Below, one piece after another: positions 11,074 through 21,510 of a DNA stretch of 64,000 bases; positions within the stretch are counted from its first letter, which is position 1; every line of letters begins with the position of its first letter. Below the pieces are notes generated by a model that was given only the letters and a program-made list of their open reading frames with translations, had not been told where the DNA came from and did not search any database. A program made the translations under genes and the position numbers. This DNA is from Gambelia wislizenii (Eukaryota; Chordata; Lepidosauria; Squamata; Crotaphytidae): positions 447,632,687 through 447,696,686 of the forward strand of contig JAUMIR010000001.1 in the NCBI GenBank assembly GCA_030847615.1. The letters are read 5' to 3'.

Positions 11074-11267
11074 GGCTGCATGCTGATTAATGGAGGACAA
11101 TATCACTCATTCTATGGTGTAACTAGTGTTACAGCTACTTTTATAGCTGTGGTCTTACTAAATGATGGAGGAGGACTATCATGTGGTACAAGTGCTGGCT
11201 TCTGCTTCTGCCCTGTATTGCTATCTCATGCTGTGTTGTGGGCATTCAGGTGAATAAAATGGTATAA

Positions 11268-11502
11268 GCACCCTCCCAGCCAGAGTATATCCAGTCTGTC
11301 TCATTTCAGAAGCTAAGCAAGGAGGAGCCTGGTTACTATTTGGGTAGGCTACCAACAAGAAATATCAAGGATCTCCAGTTAGAATTAGGCAAGAATCCTG
11401 CCTGAAACTCTAGAAGACTCTTGCTGTTGGTCAGAATTGGCAGTACAGGGCCTGATGAACCAAAGGCCTGAATAAGCATAAAGCAGCTTCCTGTGTCCCT
11501 AA
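11268..11502 (+). mobile_element. 5S-rRNA-derived SINE with shared 3' tail
   Basis: The head (about 11275-11350) resembles 5S rRNA internal promoter sequence (GTCTCATTTCAGAAGCTAAG, GGAGCCTGGTTACTATTTGG). The later part carries ATCCTGCCTGAAACTCTAGA and AGCAGCTTCCTGTGTCC, the tail also seen in the tRNA-headed SINE at 23.7 kb. Diverged. Confidence 0.65.
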
Positions 11503-11620
11503 AGGTGAATGGGAGGAAAGTGTATTTTGCACCGCATGTCTGCAGCTTTATTAATATTTTAATTACTTTTGAGAAACAGGAATGTAAAGCGTTACTTTAA
11601 AAAAAACTGTAATTATTTGA

Positions 11621-11832
11621 GAACTCACGACGAACAAGTCTTGAAGAGAAATGGCAATACAGAAAGAATCACAACCCGGTAACATCACCCGAGGAAACCT
11701 TCTGCTGTGCTTTCTGCAACCGGACTTGTCTATCTCGGATTGGCCTTTTTAGTCATCAGCGCGCTTGCAGAAAACGCGGGATGAGTCCTTCCTGAATCTT
11801 CGTTTGCGAGGAAAAGCCAGAGAGAGAGAGAA
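11621..11832 (+). mobile_element. 3' fragment of a C2HC-finger LINE
   Basis: Closely matches the last 200 bases of the LINE at 43683-44856: FCNRTCLSRIGLFSHQRAC-type finger codons (C-x2-C...H-x3-C), a stop, then the 3' hairpin TCTTCGTTTGCGAGGA and an AAGCCAGAGAGAG tail. 5' truncated. Confidence 0.85.
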
Positions 11833-12012
11833 TTATATCAGTAATTAATTACTTTTGGGGCCTTGGAACAGTGATTTTTGAAAAGAAGCTGCAGTACCAT
11901 GGCAGAGGTTCTTACTGTAGGAGCAGTTGCAAGGTCTCCCTTGCAGCACTATAACGAGCCAAGCTACAACTTTCTTTCCACACTTCTAGTCTTGTGTTCC
12001 TTTTTTGACTCA

Positions 12013-12517
12013 GGGCTTGTCTACATGGGCAATTTACCCCATCTTGCCCCTGTCTTGGAGCCCTGCAGTCCTGAAGATGCAGGGCTTTGCCTTGCTTTTC
12101 TCCCAGGAAGTCTTCAAGACCCCTGGGGCAAAGATGGGGGAAAGATGGGGCAGCCCCCCCCCAAATTAATACCTATTTAAATGTGTTCCAGCCAGGGAAA
12201 AATGGACCACAGGAGCCCATTCCAGCATGCCAGCCCATTACTACAGCTGCCCTCTGCCTCACTCTTCCATAGTCAGGAAGGGGGACTGTGGCATGTGACT
12301 AAGGCAGGTCACAGGCAGAGGGCCTTGCTCACATGTGCGGGCTTGTTTCTGGACACCAGAGAGTGGGACGCTGGCAGCAGTGGTTGTAGGGATGGGGCAG
12401 TGTGCCCGTCTGGACTCTGGCCCGTTTCGTGGCGGTAACGGGGAAGGAACATGCCTGATCTGTTGGCAGGATATACTAGCAAGGAGCTAGCATACCCTGG
12501 CCCATGTAGTTGATCCC
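12013..12517. mobile_element. MITE, short relative of the GGGCTTGTCTAC family
   Basis: Left GGGCTTGTCTACATGGG and right complement of GGGATCAACTACATGGG. The interior (TTTACCCCATCTTGCCC, GTCTT, CCCTGCAGTCC, AAGATGGGG) is shared with the copy at 61331-61869. The ORFs inside (11878-12438) are chance frames of the MITE. Confidence 0.75.
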
Positions 12518-12604
12518 TATGTGTAGCACTTAAGAAGCATCTTCATGAACTACACCTTAAATACTTTACTAGATTCCCTAAACAAAATGATGCATGTATG
12601 ACTC

Positions 12605-12715
12605 TAACGGTGCAATGCTGTATGTATCCACTCAGAACTAAATTCCATTCTTTATAATAGAGCTTATTCCCTGCCTAGTAGATAGGTATACAACTGCAGC
12701 CTAAATTCCAGGTTG
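12605..12715. repeat. Decayed interspersed repeat (GTGCAATGCTRTATG type)
   Basis: GGTGCAATGCTGTATGTATC, CACTCAGAACTAAATTCCAT and ACTGCAGCCT resemble a common diverged reptile MITE or LINE-tail repeat with these landmarks in this order. Class uncertain. Confidence 0.4.
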
Positions 12716-13048
12716 GGATATATTGTTGCAAGAGGCTGACAATCCTTTTAATTTGTATGCTCTTGTTCAGAGCTCCATTCACAAGACACAGGCAGGAGAC
12801 ATTTCTTCAACAATATTTGGGGGGCATGTGAAAGAAAGGAAAATTGGGAGTTATGTAGCAGAGGCTTCCCAATAAACGTGAAGAACTAGTGTCTTCATTT
12901 ATAAAGAATTTTTAACATAAATTTTCCTGGATACTCTAAGCAACAGCAGTAGGCAATGAACTGGATTAACATATTTCCCATTAATGCAGTGTCTGAGTGA
13001 TGCTGTGTCATATCACCACCACCTCCCAACACACACATAACACATCTA

Positions 13049-13180
13049 GGGAGCCAGTGTGGTGTAGATATTTGAGTGCTGGACTAGGACTCTGGGAGAC
13101 CAGGGTTTGAAACCCTGCTTCGCCATGGAAACCCACTAAGTGACCTTTGGGGAGTCACACTTTCTCAGCCTCTACTAAGG
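13049..13180 (+). mobile_element. tRNA-derived SINE head and middle (Sauria-SINE-like), partial
   Basis: GCCAGTGTGGTGTAG (A-box side), GTTTGAAACCCTGC (B-box side), CATGGAAACCCACTAAGTGA and CACACTTTCTCAGCCTC are the plus-strand form of the family at 1898, 15680 and 22870. The 3' tail is missing. Confidence 0.75.
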
Positions 13181-13263
13181 CCAGCACTTCCCCTCATGCC
13201 AACCAATCTAGCTTCAGATCAAGGGTTCTGGAGTGAGGTCTCATCCACCCAGTAAACCTAGTA

Positions 13264-13571
13264 CAGTGGGCCCTTCATATCCACTGTGATTTGTTTCCAG
13301 GATCCCCCCGTGGATAACAAATCCATGGATGTTCAAGTCCCATTATATAAAATTAGCTGTACGCAGCGTAACTTAGTATGCCGTTATAGTAAATTTGAAA
13401 AGTTCACATGGTTCAGCTATACACTATTATTTAAGACTCCCAGGTTTCCCCCTAAATACTGCATTGTTTTACATGTGCGTGGTGAGTGGCTAAAGGAGTG
13501 AGAGGAAGGAGGGGATTGGTTGGGGAAGTGGCCAATCAGCACACTGGGAAAGGAAACATTTCCAAGCATTT

Positions 13572-13607
<36 letters not shown>

Positions 13608-13743
13608 CAGATAGATGGCATAGTAAAGTAGGGTCCCTTATATAAAATGGCAAAATCAAGGTTTACTTTTTGGATTTTTTTTGGGGGGGGGAGGATATTT
13701 TCAAGCTGCAGATGCAGAATCTGTAGATACAGAGGGCCGACTG
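13264..13743. mobile_element. Tigger/pogo-like MITE with TA duplication
   Basis: Ends CAGTGGGCCCTTCATATCC and complement of CAGTCGGCCCTCTGTATC, flanked by TA at 13262-13263 and 13744-13745. Contains a GATA microsatellite. Confidence 0.8.
13573..13617. repeat. (GATA)n microsatellite
   Basis: About nine TAGA units then imperfect GACA/GATG units, inside the MITE at 13264-13743. Confidence 0.95.
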
Positions 13744-13745
13744 TA

Positions 13746-14233
13746 CATAGAAAGCTTCATGCAGGAATAAGCATTTTCCATCTTGATCTCCCAAAGCACA
13801 TAGAATAGCTATTATATGATCAGATTTAGTGACTGATCATCAAGCGGGGAGAATACACAGCAAATCAGAAATGTGATAGATGTTGGACTAAAACTTGACA
13901 TTTGAGGCATGCATAGGCAGGATGATATTATGCAGCCTTGAGAAGGCATTAAAGTTAAGAGGCAATAAAAAAGAGCATCAATAGTGTTAGGAAGCCTTGC
14001 CTGAGTGTGATTGTCAGGTGTATGATGATCTAAATCTAAACAGAGAAATATTGTTATTTTGGCAAAGCAAGGATATGTTTTAGGGAATAAAGAATGAATA
14101 ATCTGTAATAATAAAAGAGAAAGTGTGTGCACATCTGTCTGTCTCCACCATACCTCCAAGTTGTAAAACCTAAATATTTGAAATGTGGCATGGATACTAA
14201 GTTGGTGCTAGATGTATGTATGAGCTCTGTATA
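13746..14233. other. Unassigned intron sequence
   Basis: No gene. The last 130 bases (AATAATAAAAGAGAAAGTGTG and a CTGTCTGTCT run) look like a repeat but lack visible ends. Confidence 0.45.
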
Positions 14234-14286
14234 TTAAATAACGAGACTGATTCAATAACCCATTTTTATTTATATATATTACAATT

Positions 14287-15360
14287 CTAATGCTTGTCGC
14301 CTTCAATATACTCCCCGTTCACACTCACACACCGATGCAGTCTTGTTTTCCACTGAATGAACACATGGAGCAGATCAGTTTCTGTCAGCTGCTTTAACAC
14401 ATCTGCTGTTTTCTTCTTTACATCAACTGACTCAAAATGTGTTCCTTTTAGCACTAATTTCCCTTTAGGGAAAAGAAAAAAGTTGCATGGTGTCAAATCT
14501 GGTGAATATGGAGGATGTTCAAGTGTAGTAATGCATTTATCGACCAAAACCTGCTTGACAGAGAGTGCTGTGTGAGCAGGCACATTTGTCTTAATGTAGA
14601 ATGAAACCATAGTTCTGACCTTTTCCCCCCGTATCTTTCAGCTTTGTCAAAACTTCCTTATAATAATGCTGGTTCACTATTCTGCCTTCTAGAACCCATT
14701 CTGCCAAAAACACGCCCTTGATGTAAAAAAACAACCAATGAGCATGGCTTTGAATGTGGACTTGTTTTTTTCATTCTTGGTGATGGTATTTTCCAGTGCA
14801 TTGACTGTTGTTTTGTCTCAGGATCATACTGGAAGATCCAGATTTCATCACAAGTGATGATTTTTTGAAAAAGGTTTGGGTCCGCCTCAAGTTGCTGCAG
14901 ATTGTCAATGCAAATTTCCTTGTAGCACTCTTTTTGCTCTGGTGTGAAAGCCTACCTTGGCACAAACTTTTCTCATGTTGAGATACTCATGCAAAATTTT
15001 CCACGCAGCATCTTTGTCAATGTTCATGGCTTCAGCTTTCATTCGGACACTGAGTTGGTGGTCTTCTTGAACAATCTGGCTGATTTTTTCCAAAATTCCT
15101 TCAGTTCTTGAAGTGGAAGGTCATCCAGGGTGTTCATCATCTTCCACATTCTCACATCTTTCTCTGAATCTTTTGTGCCACTCAAACACACATGCTTGAG
15201 ATATGCAGTCTTTCCCGTAGGCCTCAGTAAGCATTTGAAAAGATTCCATTGGTGTTTTGTTCAATTTTACTAAAAAATTTAAATTGACACATTGCTCGAC
15301 TTTTAAACTTAGCATTTTTCCAGCACACAACAGACAACACAGCTGCTTTAAATAATGACT
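14287..15360 (-). pseudogene. Mariner transposase, broken
   Basis: Blocks in order on the minus strand: N-terminal HTH (FLVKLNKTPMESFQMLTEAY, VFEWHKRF, about 15121-15300), DHQLSVRMKAEAMNIDKDAA and LNMRKVCAKV (about 14950-15060), the DE-W-F first catalytic region (about 14830-14850), and HTALSVKQVLV...LEHPPYSPDLTPCNFFLFPKGK to EYIEGDKH (14287-14575). Several frameshifts separate the blocks. In the YSPDLxPxD motif the third catalytic Asp is Asn (PCNFF), so the enzyme would be dead even without the frameshifts. Mariner transposases catalyse cut-and-paste at TA; this is a molecular fossil. Confidence 0.88.
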
Positions 15361-15367
15361 GACAATT

Positions 15368-15395
15368 CTCTGGCTTCTCTTCGCAAACGAAGATT
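15368..15395 (-). mobile_element. 28-bp LINE 3'-end insertion
   Basis: Equals the extreme 3' end (hairpin with CTTCG/CGAAG stem plus AAGCCAGAG) of the C2HC-finger LINE. It is flanked by a 9-base direct repeat, CTGACAATT, at 15359-15367 and 15396-15404, as expected for a target-site duplication. It lies within the mariner. Confidence 0.75.
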
Positions 15396-15679
15396 CTGAC
15401 AATTACCGTAACTGAACAGGCAAGAGTGCTGATGTTTGTCATGCAGGTTCAGACATGTTCAAGGTCACCACTTAAGCGTTCACAATCAGTTCTCCTTGGA
15501 TTGTCTGAAAGGTAGAAACACAGTCTCATTATTTAATAGACAGACCTCATACCCAGAAGCTATCTGGTTTTCTAAAATTTTGTCTTTTAAAAACATTAAT
15601 TGTAGTCAGTGTCAATGTTACAGAATATTGGAATACCACATTGAGTCACTGGGTGGAAGATACAGGGCTTAAGAGTTGT

Positions 15680-15912
15680 TTTTGTTGTTATGTGCTTTCA
15701 AGTTGTTTCCAACTTATGGCAACCCTAAAGTGAACCTATCAAGGGGTTTTCTTGGCAAGCTTTGTTCAGAGGTGATTTGTCTTTGCCTTTCTCTGAGGCT
15801 AAGAGAATGTGACTTGCTCAGGGTCACCCAGTGGGTTTCCATGACCAAGTGAAGATTCAGACCCTGGTCTCTAGAGTTGTAGTCCAACTTTCAAACCAAT
15901 ACACCATGCTTA
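15680..15912 (-). mobile_element. tRNA-derived SINE with Bov-B-like tail (Sauria-SINE-like)
   Basis: Minus-orientation copy with all parts: tail (GTTGTTATGTGCTTTCAAGT, TTATGGCAACCCTAAAGTGA), middle (CAGGGTCACCCAGTGGG) and tRNA-like head ending near CAATACACCATGC. Near full length. Confidence 0.85.
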
Positions 15913-16510
15913 GTATGAGAACTTTTCTAGAGTAGACATCAATTCAGAATAGACATCAGTTTTCAGTGTCGTGTAAACTCAAAGCTTGCAACTGGTTTTG
16001 CGCTGGGCTCAGAAGGACCAGGCTACTTATTACTTCTGTCATTTCAGCTATCAGAACACTATACATTCTCCTACAATCCAGCTTTGAATTGTGGTTCTGA
16101 TCCATTAGTTACAGTTGGCTTAATGACAGCTTTTTATACCTACTGCCTCTAGGATGATCTTGCAAGGATAGCAAGGTTCAACTGCCCCAAATCAATGGCT
16201 ATATTTCCTGGAAAGAACATAGAATGTTTACAGGTTATGAATTAATTCACATCAGAAGCAAGGTGTCTAACTTTGATAGTTGCTGCTAAAGCTTTTTGAA
16301 TATCCACATTGCAAAGGCCATCCCAATTAATGCAAAGCCAGGTGTGCTCACTAGTGTTTTGTAGATGCTCACATCTAAACAGAAAGAATAACAATAATTG
16401 ATTTTTATCTAAAGGGCATGTTTCAGCAAGTGAGAAATTGTACCTTTTATGTCAAAACTGCAAGATGCAAATGGAGTGGGACTTGGATTGTATATAACTT
16501 GGATATAACT
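15913..16510. other. Unassigned intron sequence
   Basis: No exon and no recognised repeat. Confidence 0.5.
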
Positions 16511-17042
16511 TGGTGTGTCATGGTAGCATACTAGTACCTCTGAGTATATCAAGAGGATCAGGCAGCAAAAGTTGTTGTAGCAGAGACAAAATCATCAGGC
16601 GAAGAAATGAGCACACAGACACAGACGTGTGTCTAAACTATTTCTCTTTACTAAAGCATATTGTAGTAAAATTTACAATGAGACTCCTATCACAGCACAC
16701 TGTACAGTGCAGTCCTGTTGCTGTACAGCCCAGACTGAAAGCACACAGTCTGAGAGCAAAATCCAGGTCAAGTGCAGAGACAGAAAGTGTGGTGTGATCT
16801 AGTTATATAGTACAGATACAGTACAATCATGGGTTATGCAGTTAGTGGTTCTCACACACATTTTCCCACAGAGATAAGACTTTCTTCACATGTCCTTCCC
16901 ATGCCTGTCTCCCAGACATAACCTAGATATGCTCGCTAGCTGCATTTAGCCTTTTCATTGCTGGCCCCTACAGGCTGTAGCATACCACACTAGCGCTTTA
17001 TAGTATAAATTTCCAGTGATTGTATATCCCAGCACCCTGGCA
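16511..17042. mobile_element. LTR-like repeat, TG...CA bounded (copy 1)
   Basis: Starts TGTCATGGTAGCATAC and ends CACCCTGGCA. Homologous along its length to 25174-25604 (shared CTCTGAGTATATCAAGAGG-type start, AAAAGTTGTTGTAGCAGAG, CAATGAGACTCCT and GTATAAATTT). TG/CA ends and lack of coding fit a solo LTR of an old retroelement. No matching target duplication is visible here. Orientation unknown. Confidence 0.6.
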
Positions 17043-17138
17043 GGATATCCATAAAAATAGGCAATGTGACATAGGAAAAGTACTGCAGAGTTTAAAATTT
17101 GCTGTCTCATTTGCATTTATTTTCTTTTTCATTGCTAG

Positions 17139-17246
17139 AACTACTTGGATTCAAACAAACTGAGACTCTGGGATTTCTTTAGAAATATGGACAAATATGG
17201 CAACATGAAGATTCCTGTGGCAGAGTTTCGGAGAGCTATGATGCTG
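17139..17246 (+). CDS. LRRC74A: LRRC74A-like: coding exon with the first EF-hand-like loop
   Basis: A 108-base phase 0-0 exon encoding 36 residues, NYLDSNKLRLWDFFRNMD then KYGNMKIPVAEFRRAMML. The acceptor follows TTTTTCATTGCTAG; the donor is GTAGGA. The peptide continues directly from KLIQ of the previous exon and into QSKIPLDREQV of the next. The loop D-K-Y-G-N-M-K-I-P-V-A-E has EF-hand positions 1 (D), 5 (N), 8 (I) and 12 (E), but Tyr at position 3 and Met at 6, so calcium binding is doubtful. Human LRRC74A, as I recall it, has a similarly degenerate domain here. Confidence 0.8.
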
Positions 17247-18294
17247 GTAGGATTCAAAACATAAAGCCATTTGAACCATTTAATACTTTACATGTTATCA
17301 TTTCCCACAATGATCCCTGGCAATGGCAAATGTACAAGGTAGCTGAGAGCTGTATGTTTCCAGTTCTCCCCCAGAAACACTTTTTTTGTGTTTTTCATGG
17401 CTGGAACCATAACAATTAAGCAAGAATGAAAGCAGTTTATATTTATAGTGTAGACATGCCCTTCGATGCATACACAGCTTTCTGGGAAAAGGAATTACTG
17501 TCAAGATGTTTTGTGAATGTTGATATTTACTGGTAAATCTGAAGACAAACCAGGTACTTTCAATACATTACCATATATTATTTTCATGTTCATTATTTAC
17601 CAGTAAGAGATGATAGCTGCCAAAGCCTGGCAGTGATAGCTGGCTGTGGCAGTGGCAAGATTGACTACTGAAACTAAAATTGAGAACTGAACATGGGCAT
17701 GGATAGTAAAAAAATATAGGAAGTATTTTTTTTAAAAAAAGGAAGTAAAGCACAACCGTCAGTAGCATGGGTTAGTAACTTTAGTAAGTCCAAGGGTCAG
17801 TTTTCCACCCCAGGAACCCTTTGGATTGCGTGGACTGCCAAAAATTCAGGAGGAGGAGGAAGAGGAGGAGGCAGTGATGGTAGCAGCGGTGGCAGCAGCA
17901 GCAGCACCCCAATATACAGAGATTTTTTAAAAAAAAAAAGTAGCCAGAAATCAAATTCTCATTTTGAAAAACAGGTGTGTGTTTTTTTAATGTTGCACAG
18001 TGCAAGGGAATACAAGCTATTTAAAAAGTGAATTACTGTTTCTACAGGTTTCTAGAGGTGGGGGTGGTGGGCTTCATTATTGTTTGCTACAAAAAGGGTG
18101 CTGGGGAAGGGTGCAGGGGCAGCAAAAACAGCTTCGGTGCTGCTCCTTGCTCCCCATCAATAGATCTGGACTTTCTACTTTGTGGCTAAAGTGGGGTGGA
18201 GGGGTTAATAATGGACTGACTATGTTATGGTTGAATCAGCATGATCCCTCCAATGGTGCAATTAGAAGATTTTAGAGAATCTAAACTTAATGGT
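17247..18294. other. Intron sequence, no gene
   Basis: Holds a purine-rich trinucleotide stretch at about 17849-17910 (GGA then GCA units) but no exon or identified repeat. Confidence 0.5.
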
Positions 18295-18965
18295 CTTCAT
18301 AGAGCTGGAAGTGACCTCAAGGGATATCAGTCCAGTTCCCTGCCATGCACATACACAGCTAAAACACTCCTCAGAAATAGCGATCCAACCTCTGTTTAAA
18401 GTCCTCCGGTGAAGGAGATGCCATCACCTTCTGAGGCATCCTATTTCACCGTTGAAAAGCTCTTACCATCAGGAAATTCTTACTAATGTTTAGGTGGAAT
18501 CTCTCCCTCCACCCACCCCCCACACACTAATATGAATTAAATGGTTTGTGTCCTAATCTGGAATAGGAGAAAACAAGATGACTCCACCTTCTGGACATCA
18601 TTCCTTCATATTAGAAGATGGCTGTCATGTCACCTCTCAGTCTTCTCTTCTCCAGGCTAAACATGCCCAGCTCCCTAAGCCATTCCTCAGAAGCTTTCTA
18701 AACCTTTTATGATCTTGGTCAACCTCCTCTGGACATCTTCCAGCTTGTCAATATCCTTCTTGAACTGTGGTGCCCAGAACTGGACACAGTATTCCAGGTG
18801 GGGTTTGACCAAAACAGAATAGAATGACGTTTACTTCCTTTGATCTGGACACTATGCTCCTTTTGATGCAGCCTAGAATTGCATTGGCCATTTTGGACAC
18901 CACATCACACTGTTGACTCATGTTTAGCTTCTGATTTTCTAAGACTCCTAGGTGTTTTCATGCAT
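18295..18965 (-). mobile_element. CR1 LINE 3' fragment
   Basis: The reverse complement reads the CR1 C-terminal region: NMSQQCDVVSKMANAILG-like near 18900, the [15 protein letters not shown] codons near 18770, EERLREL near 18690, down to the GAGCTGGAAGTGACC 3' UTR landmark at 18303. Diverged, with no intact frame. Confidence 0.85.
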
Positions 18966-19340
18966 ATTGTTGGCAAGATTATGCAGCTGTCAGGTCATCA
19001 TATACATTGGTTTACGTACTTAAAGTGACCTTATGGGAGGGCTGTGGAAGGTGTTATTGTATATTACTTCACATACATCAAAATATGATAAAGAGGTCCT
19101 GTTTTGTCAGGGAGCCCTCCTGCTTACTCTCCTGAGTGAGATCCTGGACATCTGCCCATGTGTCCTGCTAGCAGGACATGGTGGCAATACTGTCCCACTC
19201 TGTTACATGATAACTTTCTCAGTCACTAGATAAGACATCAAAGAGAGGTGGTTAGTCTCACCTTGCAGTATGCGAACAAAAGGGAAACATGTAATTGCCA
19301 TGACCTAACTCTAGTCCTCTTATTTTTCTTGTGTCCCAAG

Positions 19341-19426
19341 CAATCAAAGATCCCCCTGGACCGGGAACAGGTCACAGAACTGGTACGCAAACTAGACCGT
19401 GGCAGGACTGGCTATGTGGACTACAG
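19341..19426 (+). CDS. LRRC74A: LRRC74A-like: coding exon with the second EF-hand-like loop
   Basis: An 86-base exon encoding QSKIPLDREQVTELVRKLD then RGRTGYVDY plus two bases (AG) of a split codon. Acceptor CTTGTGTCCCAAG before 19341; donor GTGAGG after 19426. The loop D-R-G-R-T-G-Y-V-D-Y keeps Asp1, Gly6 and Val8 of an EF hand but not the other ligands. The exon ends in phase 2, so the next exon must supply one base. Two downstream exons (20410 and 30017) both do so in frame, giving Ser-Arg-Phe-Lys or Arg-Gly-Leu-Val after VDY. Confidence 0.8.
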
Positions 19427-19533
19427 GTGAGGATTACAGAAGTTGTATATTGAGCAATCTATTAAGCATGTTTTGCCTGCCTCCCTATTTGCTCAATTGC
19501 TTATTACTGAATATACTTACACACATAAAAATA

Positions 19534-19962
19534 GTTTTTTTCTCTCTCTGGCTTTTCTTTGCAAATGAAGATTCAGGAAGGACTCATCCCGCGCTTTCTG
19601 CAAGCGCGCTGATGATTAAAAAGGCCAATCCGAGATAAACAAGTCCGGTTGCAGAAAGCACAGCAGAAGATCTCCTTGGGTGATGTTTTTGGGTTGTGAT
19701 TCTTTCTGCATTGTCGTTTCTCTTCAAGACTTGTTCGTCGTGAGTTCTCAAATAAGGCTGCAGCATTGTGGAGAGTGCATCTCCATGCCTCCCGATGTGA
19801 GGCCAGGGCAGACCACTGTTGGTGATCAGTTTGGCTGAGCCTGAGATGTTGTTTCAGGGAGTCTTTGTATCGCTTTTTTGGAGCGCCCCTCTCACGCTGA
19901 CCTGTGGCGAGTTCACCGTAGAGTACTATTTTTGGGAGGCGATGGTCCTCCATCCTACCTAG
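19534..19962 (-). mobile_element. C2HC-finger LINE, 3' fragment with 9-bp duplication
   Basis: Minus strand encodes the LINE C-terminus MEDHRLPKIVLYGELATGQR, RGAPKKRYKDSLKQHLRLSQ, and the finger FCNRTCLSRIGLFNHQRAC, then the 3' hairpin and CCAGAGAGAG tail. ATAAAAATA stands at 19525-19533 and 19963-19971, a clean target duplication. It sits in the intron after the 19341 exon and retains an open frame of 126 residues. Confidence 0.9.
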
Positions 19963-20409
19963 ATAAAAATATTAAAGCAACAGGCATCAATAAACAGTTT
20001 GTAATAAAAGGAAAAAAGCAAACTACAAAAATGCAGAATGGAGGTAACTTTTGGAAAGGATCCCAGCTTCTGGAAAGCTTGGTTGTAGACATCCAATTTC
20101 ATGCCTTAGGCACATATCTATAGTAATGCTTTGTGAGCGTCTGTGAATGCGACATGGCAAAAGATCAATTCTACATGGGGCAATGGGTGCCTATGACTGT
20201 GACTTAGGAAGCAACACCTGCAGGCCTTCCAAGGCTTGGAAAGAACACAAGTATTTCCGTACAGCACTCATGGGCCCAGTTTTCATTTCCTTTCAGTGGT
20301 CTACAGTGAAGTTAGATTGCAGGGCAGGGGGGGCAGGAAGGGAAGCTGAATTAGAGGCTTTTCTTTTTGAATAAATCATCACTGTTTTTTCCTTCACCTT
20401 TCAAATTAG

Positions 20410-20476
20410 TCGTTTTAAAGTTGCTGAGCCAGAACAGAAGCCTAAGGAGGAGGAGGAGGAAGCAGAAGATCTGTAA
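20410..20476 (+). CDS. LRRC74A: LRRC74A-like: candidate short alternative terminal exon
   Basis: After a good polypyrimidine tract (TTTTTTCCTTCACCTTTC) and TTAG acceptor, the single base T completes the split codon from 19426 as Ser; the frame then reads RFKVAEPEQKPKEEEEEAEDL and stops at 20474-20476. An AATAAA at 20615-20620 could serve as poly(A) signal. The acidic run comes from a GGA/GAG-rich stretch. This tail looks plausible against what I remember of shorter LRRC74A C-termini. It would exclude the 30017 exon, so the two are alternatives; one may be unused. Confidence 0.5.
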
Positions 20477-21149
20477 TCAGGTCCAGCAGTCAGGTCAGCT
20501 GGTGAAAGATGGGAGGAGAAACCGTGGCAGGAAGCTAAGACAACACACTCAGAGCTGGGGACTAAGTCCTGAAAACAGAGAAGCTTTGGGATGGTTAAGG
20601 TCTTGACTTTAGAAAATAAACTATGCTACCATACAGGCTGATTTCTGAACCTCTGAAAGAGGGGACTGTAGGAGCCAAAGACTTCTGCCAAGAGGAAATA
20701 ATATTATATTTCCCTCCAAACAGAGGATTTATTATTTTAATGTTGCCATATGGAATAAGACATGTGTCATAGGCATCTATTAGAAATTGCTTTGATGTCA
20801 CTTGTGATGCACAACATGACTTTCCCACTTGTGCTTCTGTGATTTTGTGTGAGATAGCTTTAGTTCTATTGTCATCATCAAATATTTATGGATGAAGACA
20901 GTCATGCTGCTTTAAGAGTGGCAAAAGTCATTTCAGTGCTCTCTGAACAGATGAGCATTTTGCAGTTCTGAAGCAAGCTCATTTAAAATCAGTCCTCCAA
21001 GTGACAAGTGACACATGAACAACTCTTCATGCCCAGGACATCTTGCAAGTTCTTTATTTTTAAATCCTTCAGTAGCAATGGTTTTAACAGCTATACAATT
21101 GAAACATAGGAGCACATATTCATACTTAAAGCATGAACCTATGCACAGT
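20477..21149. other. 3' UTR of the short isoform and intron sequence
   Basis: The poly(A)-type hexamer at 20615-20620 is the only signal seen. No other exon. Confidence 0.4.
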
Positions 21150-21510
21150 GATTTAGAAGTACGTCCTGCTGAGTTCTGCAGGGGTTTGGGAGCCTTGTCG
21201 CACGAAGGAAGGGAAGTGGCTTTAAAGCCTGAGAATACCGCATCCTGCCTTGCCTTATCTCATGATGTCTGTATGCTTCCACTGTGCTTCCATTCTGGTC
21301 TCATGGAAGATGGTGGTAAATGTGAGCCATTAGCAAAAAGACTTGCCTTTTCCACCATCTCCCCCCAGGACTGGAATGGGAGAACAGCTGAAAAACACTG
21401 ATGTCATGCTATAAGGCAAGGCAGGATACACTACTCTCAGGCTTTAAAGTCATTTCCCTTCCTTTGTGCGATGAAGCTCTTGGTCCCAAATCAGTACTTG
21501 TAGGAAGGTA
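21150..21510. repeat. Foldback element of about 350 bp
   Basis: About 21178-21262 pairs with about 21408-21495 in inverted orientation (AAGCCTGAGAATACCGCATC against the complement of GATACACTACTCTCAGGCTT; also the GCACGAAGGAAGGGAAGTGG arm). Inner parts pair too (ATGATGTC; the GGAAGATGGTGG and CCACCATCTCC pair). Arms are diverged. No family recognised. Confidence 0.65.

Larger units (their letters stand above)
14234..15536 (-). mobile_element. Mariner element, full length, inactive
   Basis: 1.3 kb, the usual mariner size. Terminal repeats begin TTAAATAACGAGACTG (left) and TTAAATAATGAGACTG (right, complement), each abutting a TA (14232-14233 and 15537-15538). The minus strand carries the transposase remnant described separately. 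A 28-base LINE insertion sits at 15368-15395. It lies in the large intron of the LRRC74A-like gene, in opposite orientation to it. Confidence 0.9.

Noticed and set aside
20367..20606. 79-codon ORF over the short terminal exon
   Set aside because: It is in a different frame (RRRRKQK from the GGA run) from the spliced reading, which fits the upstream exon phase.
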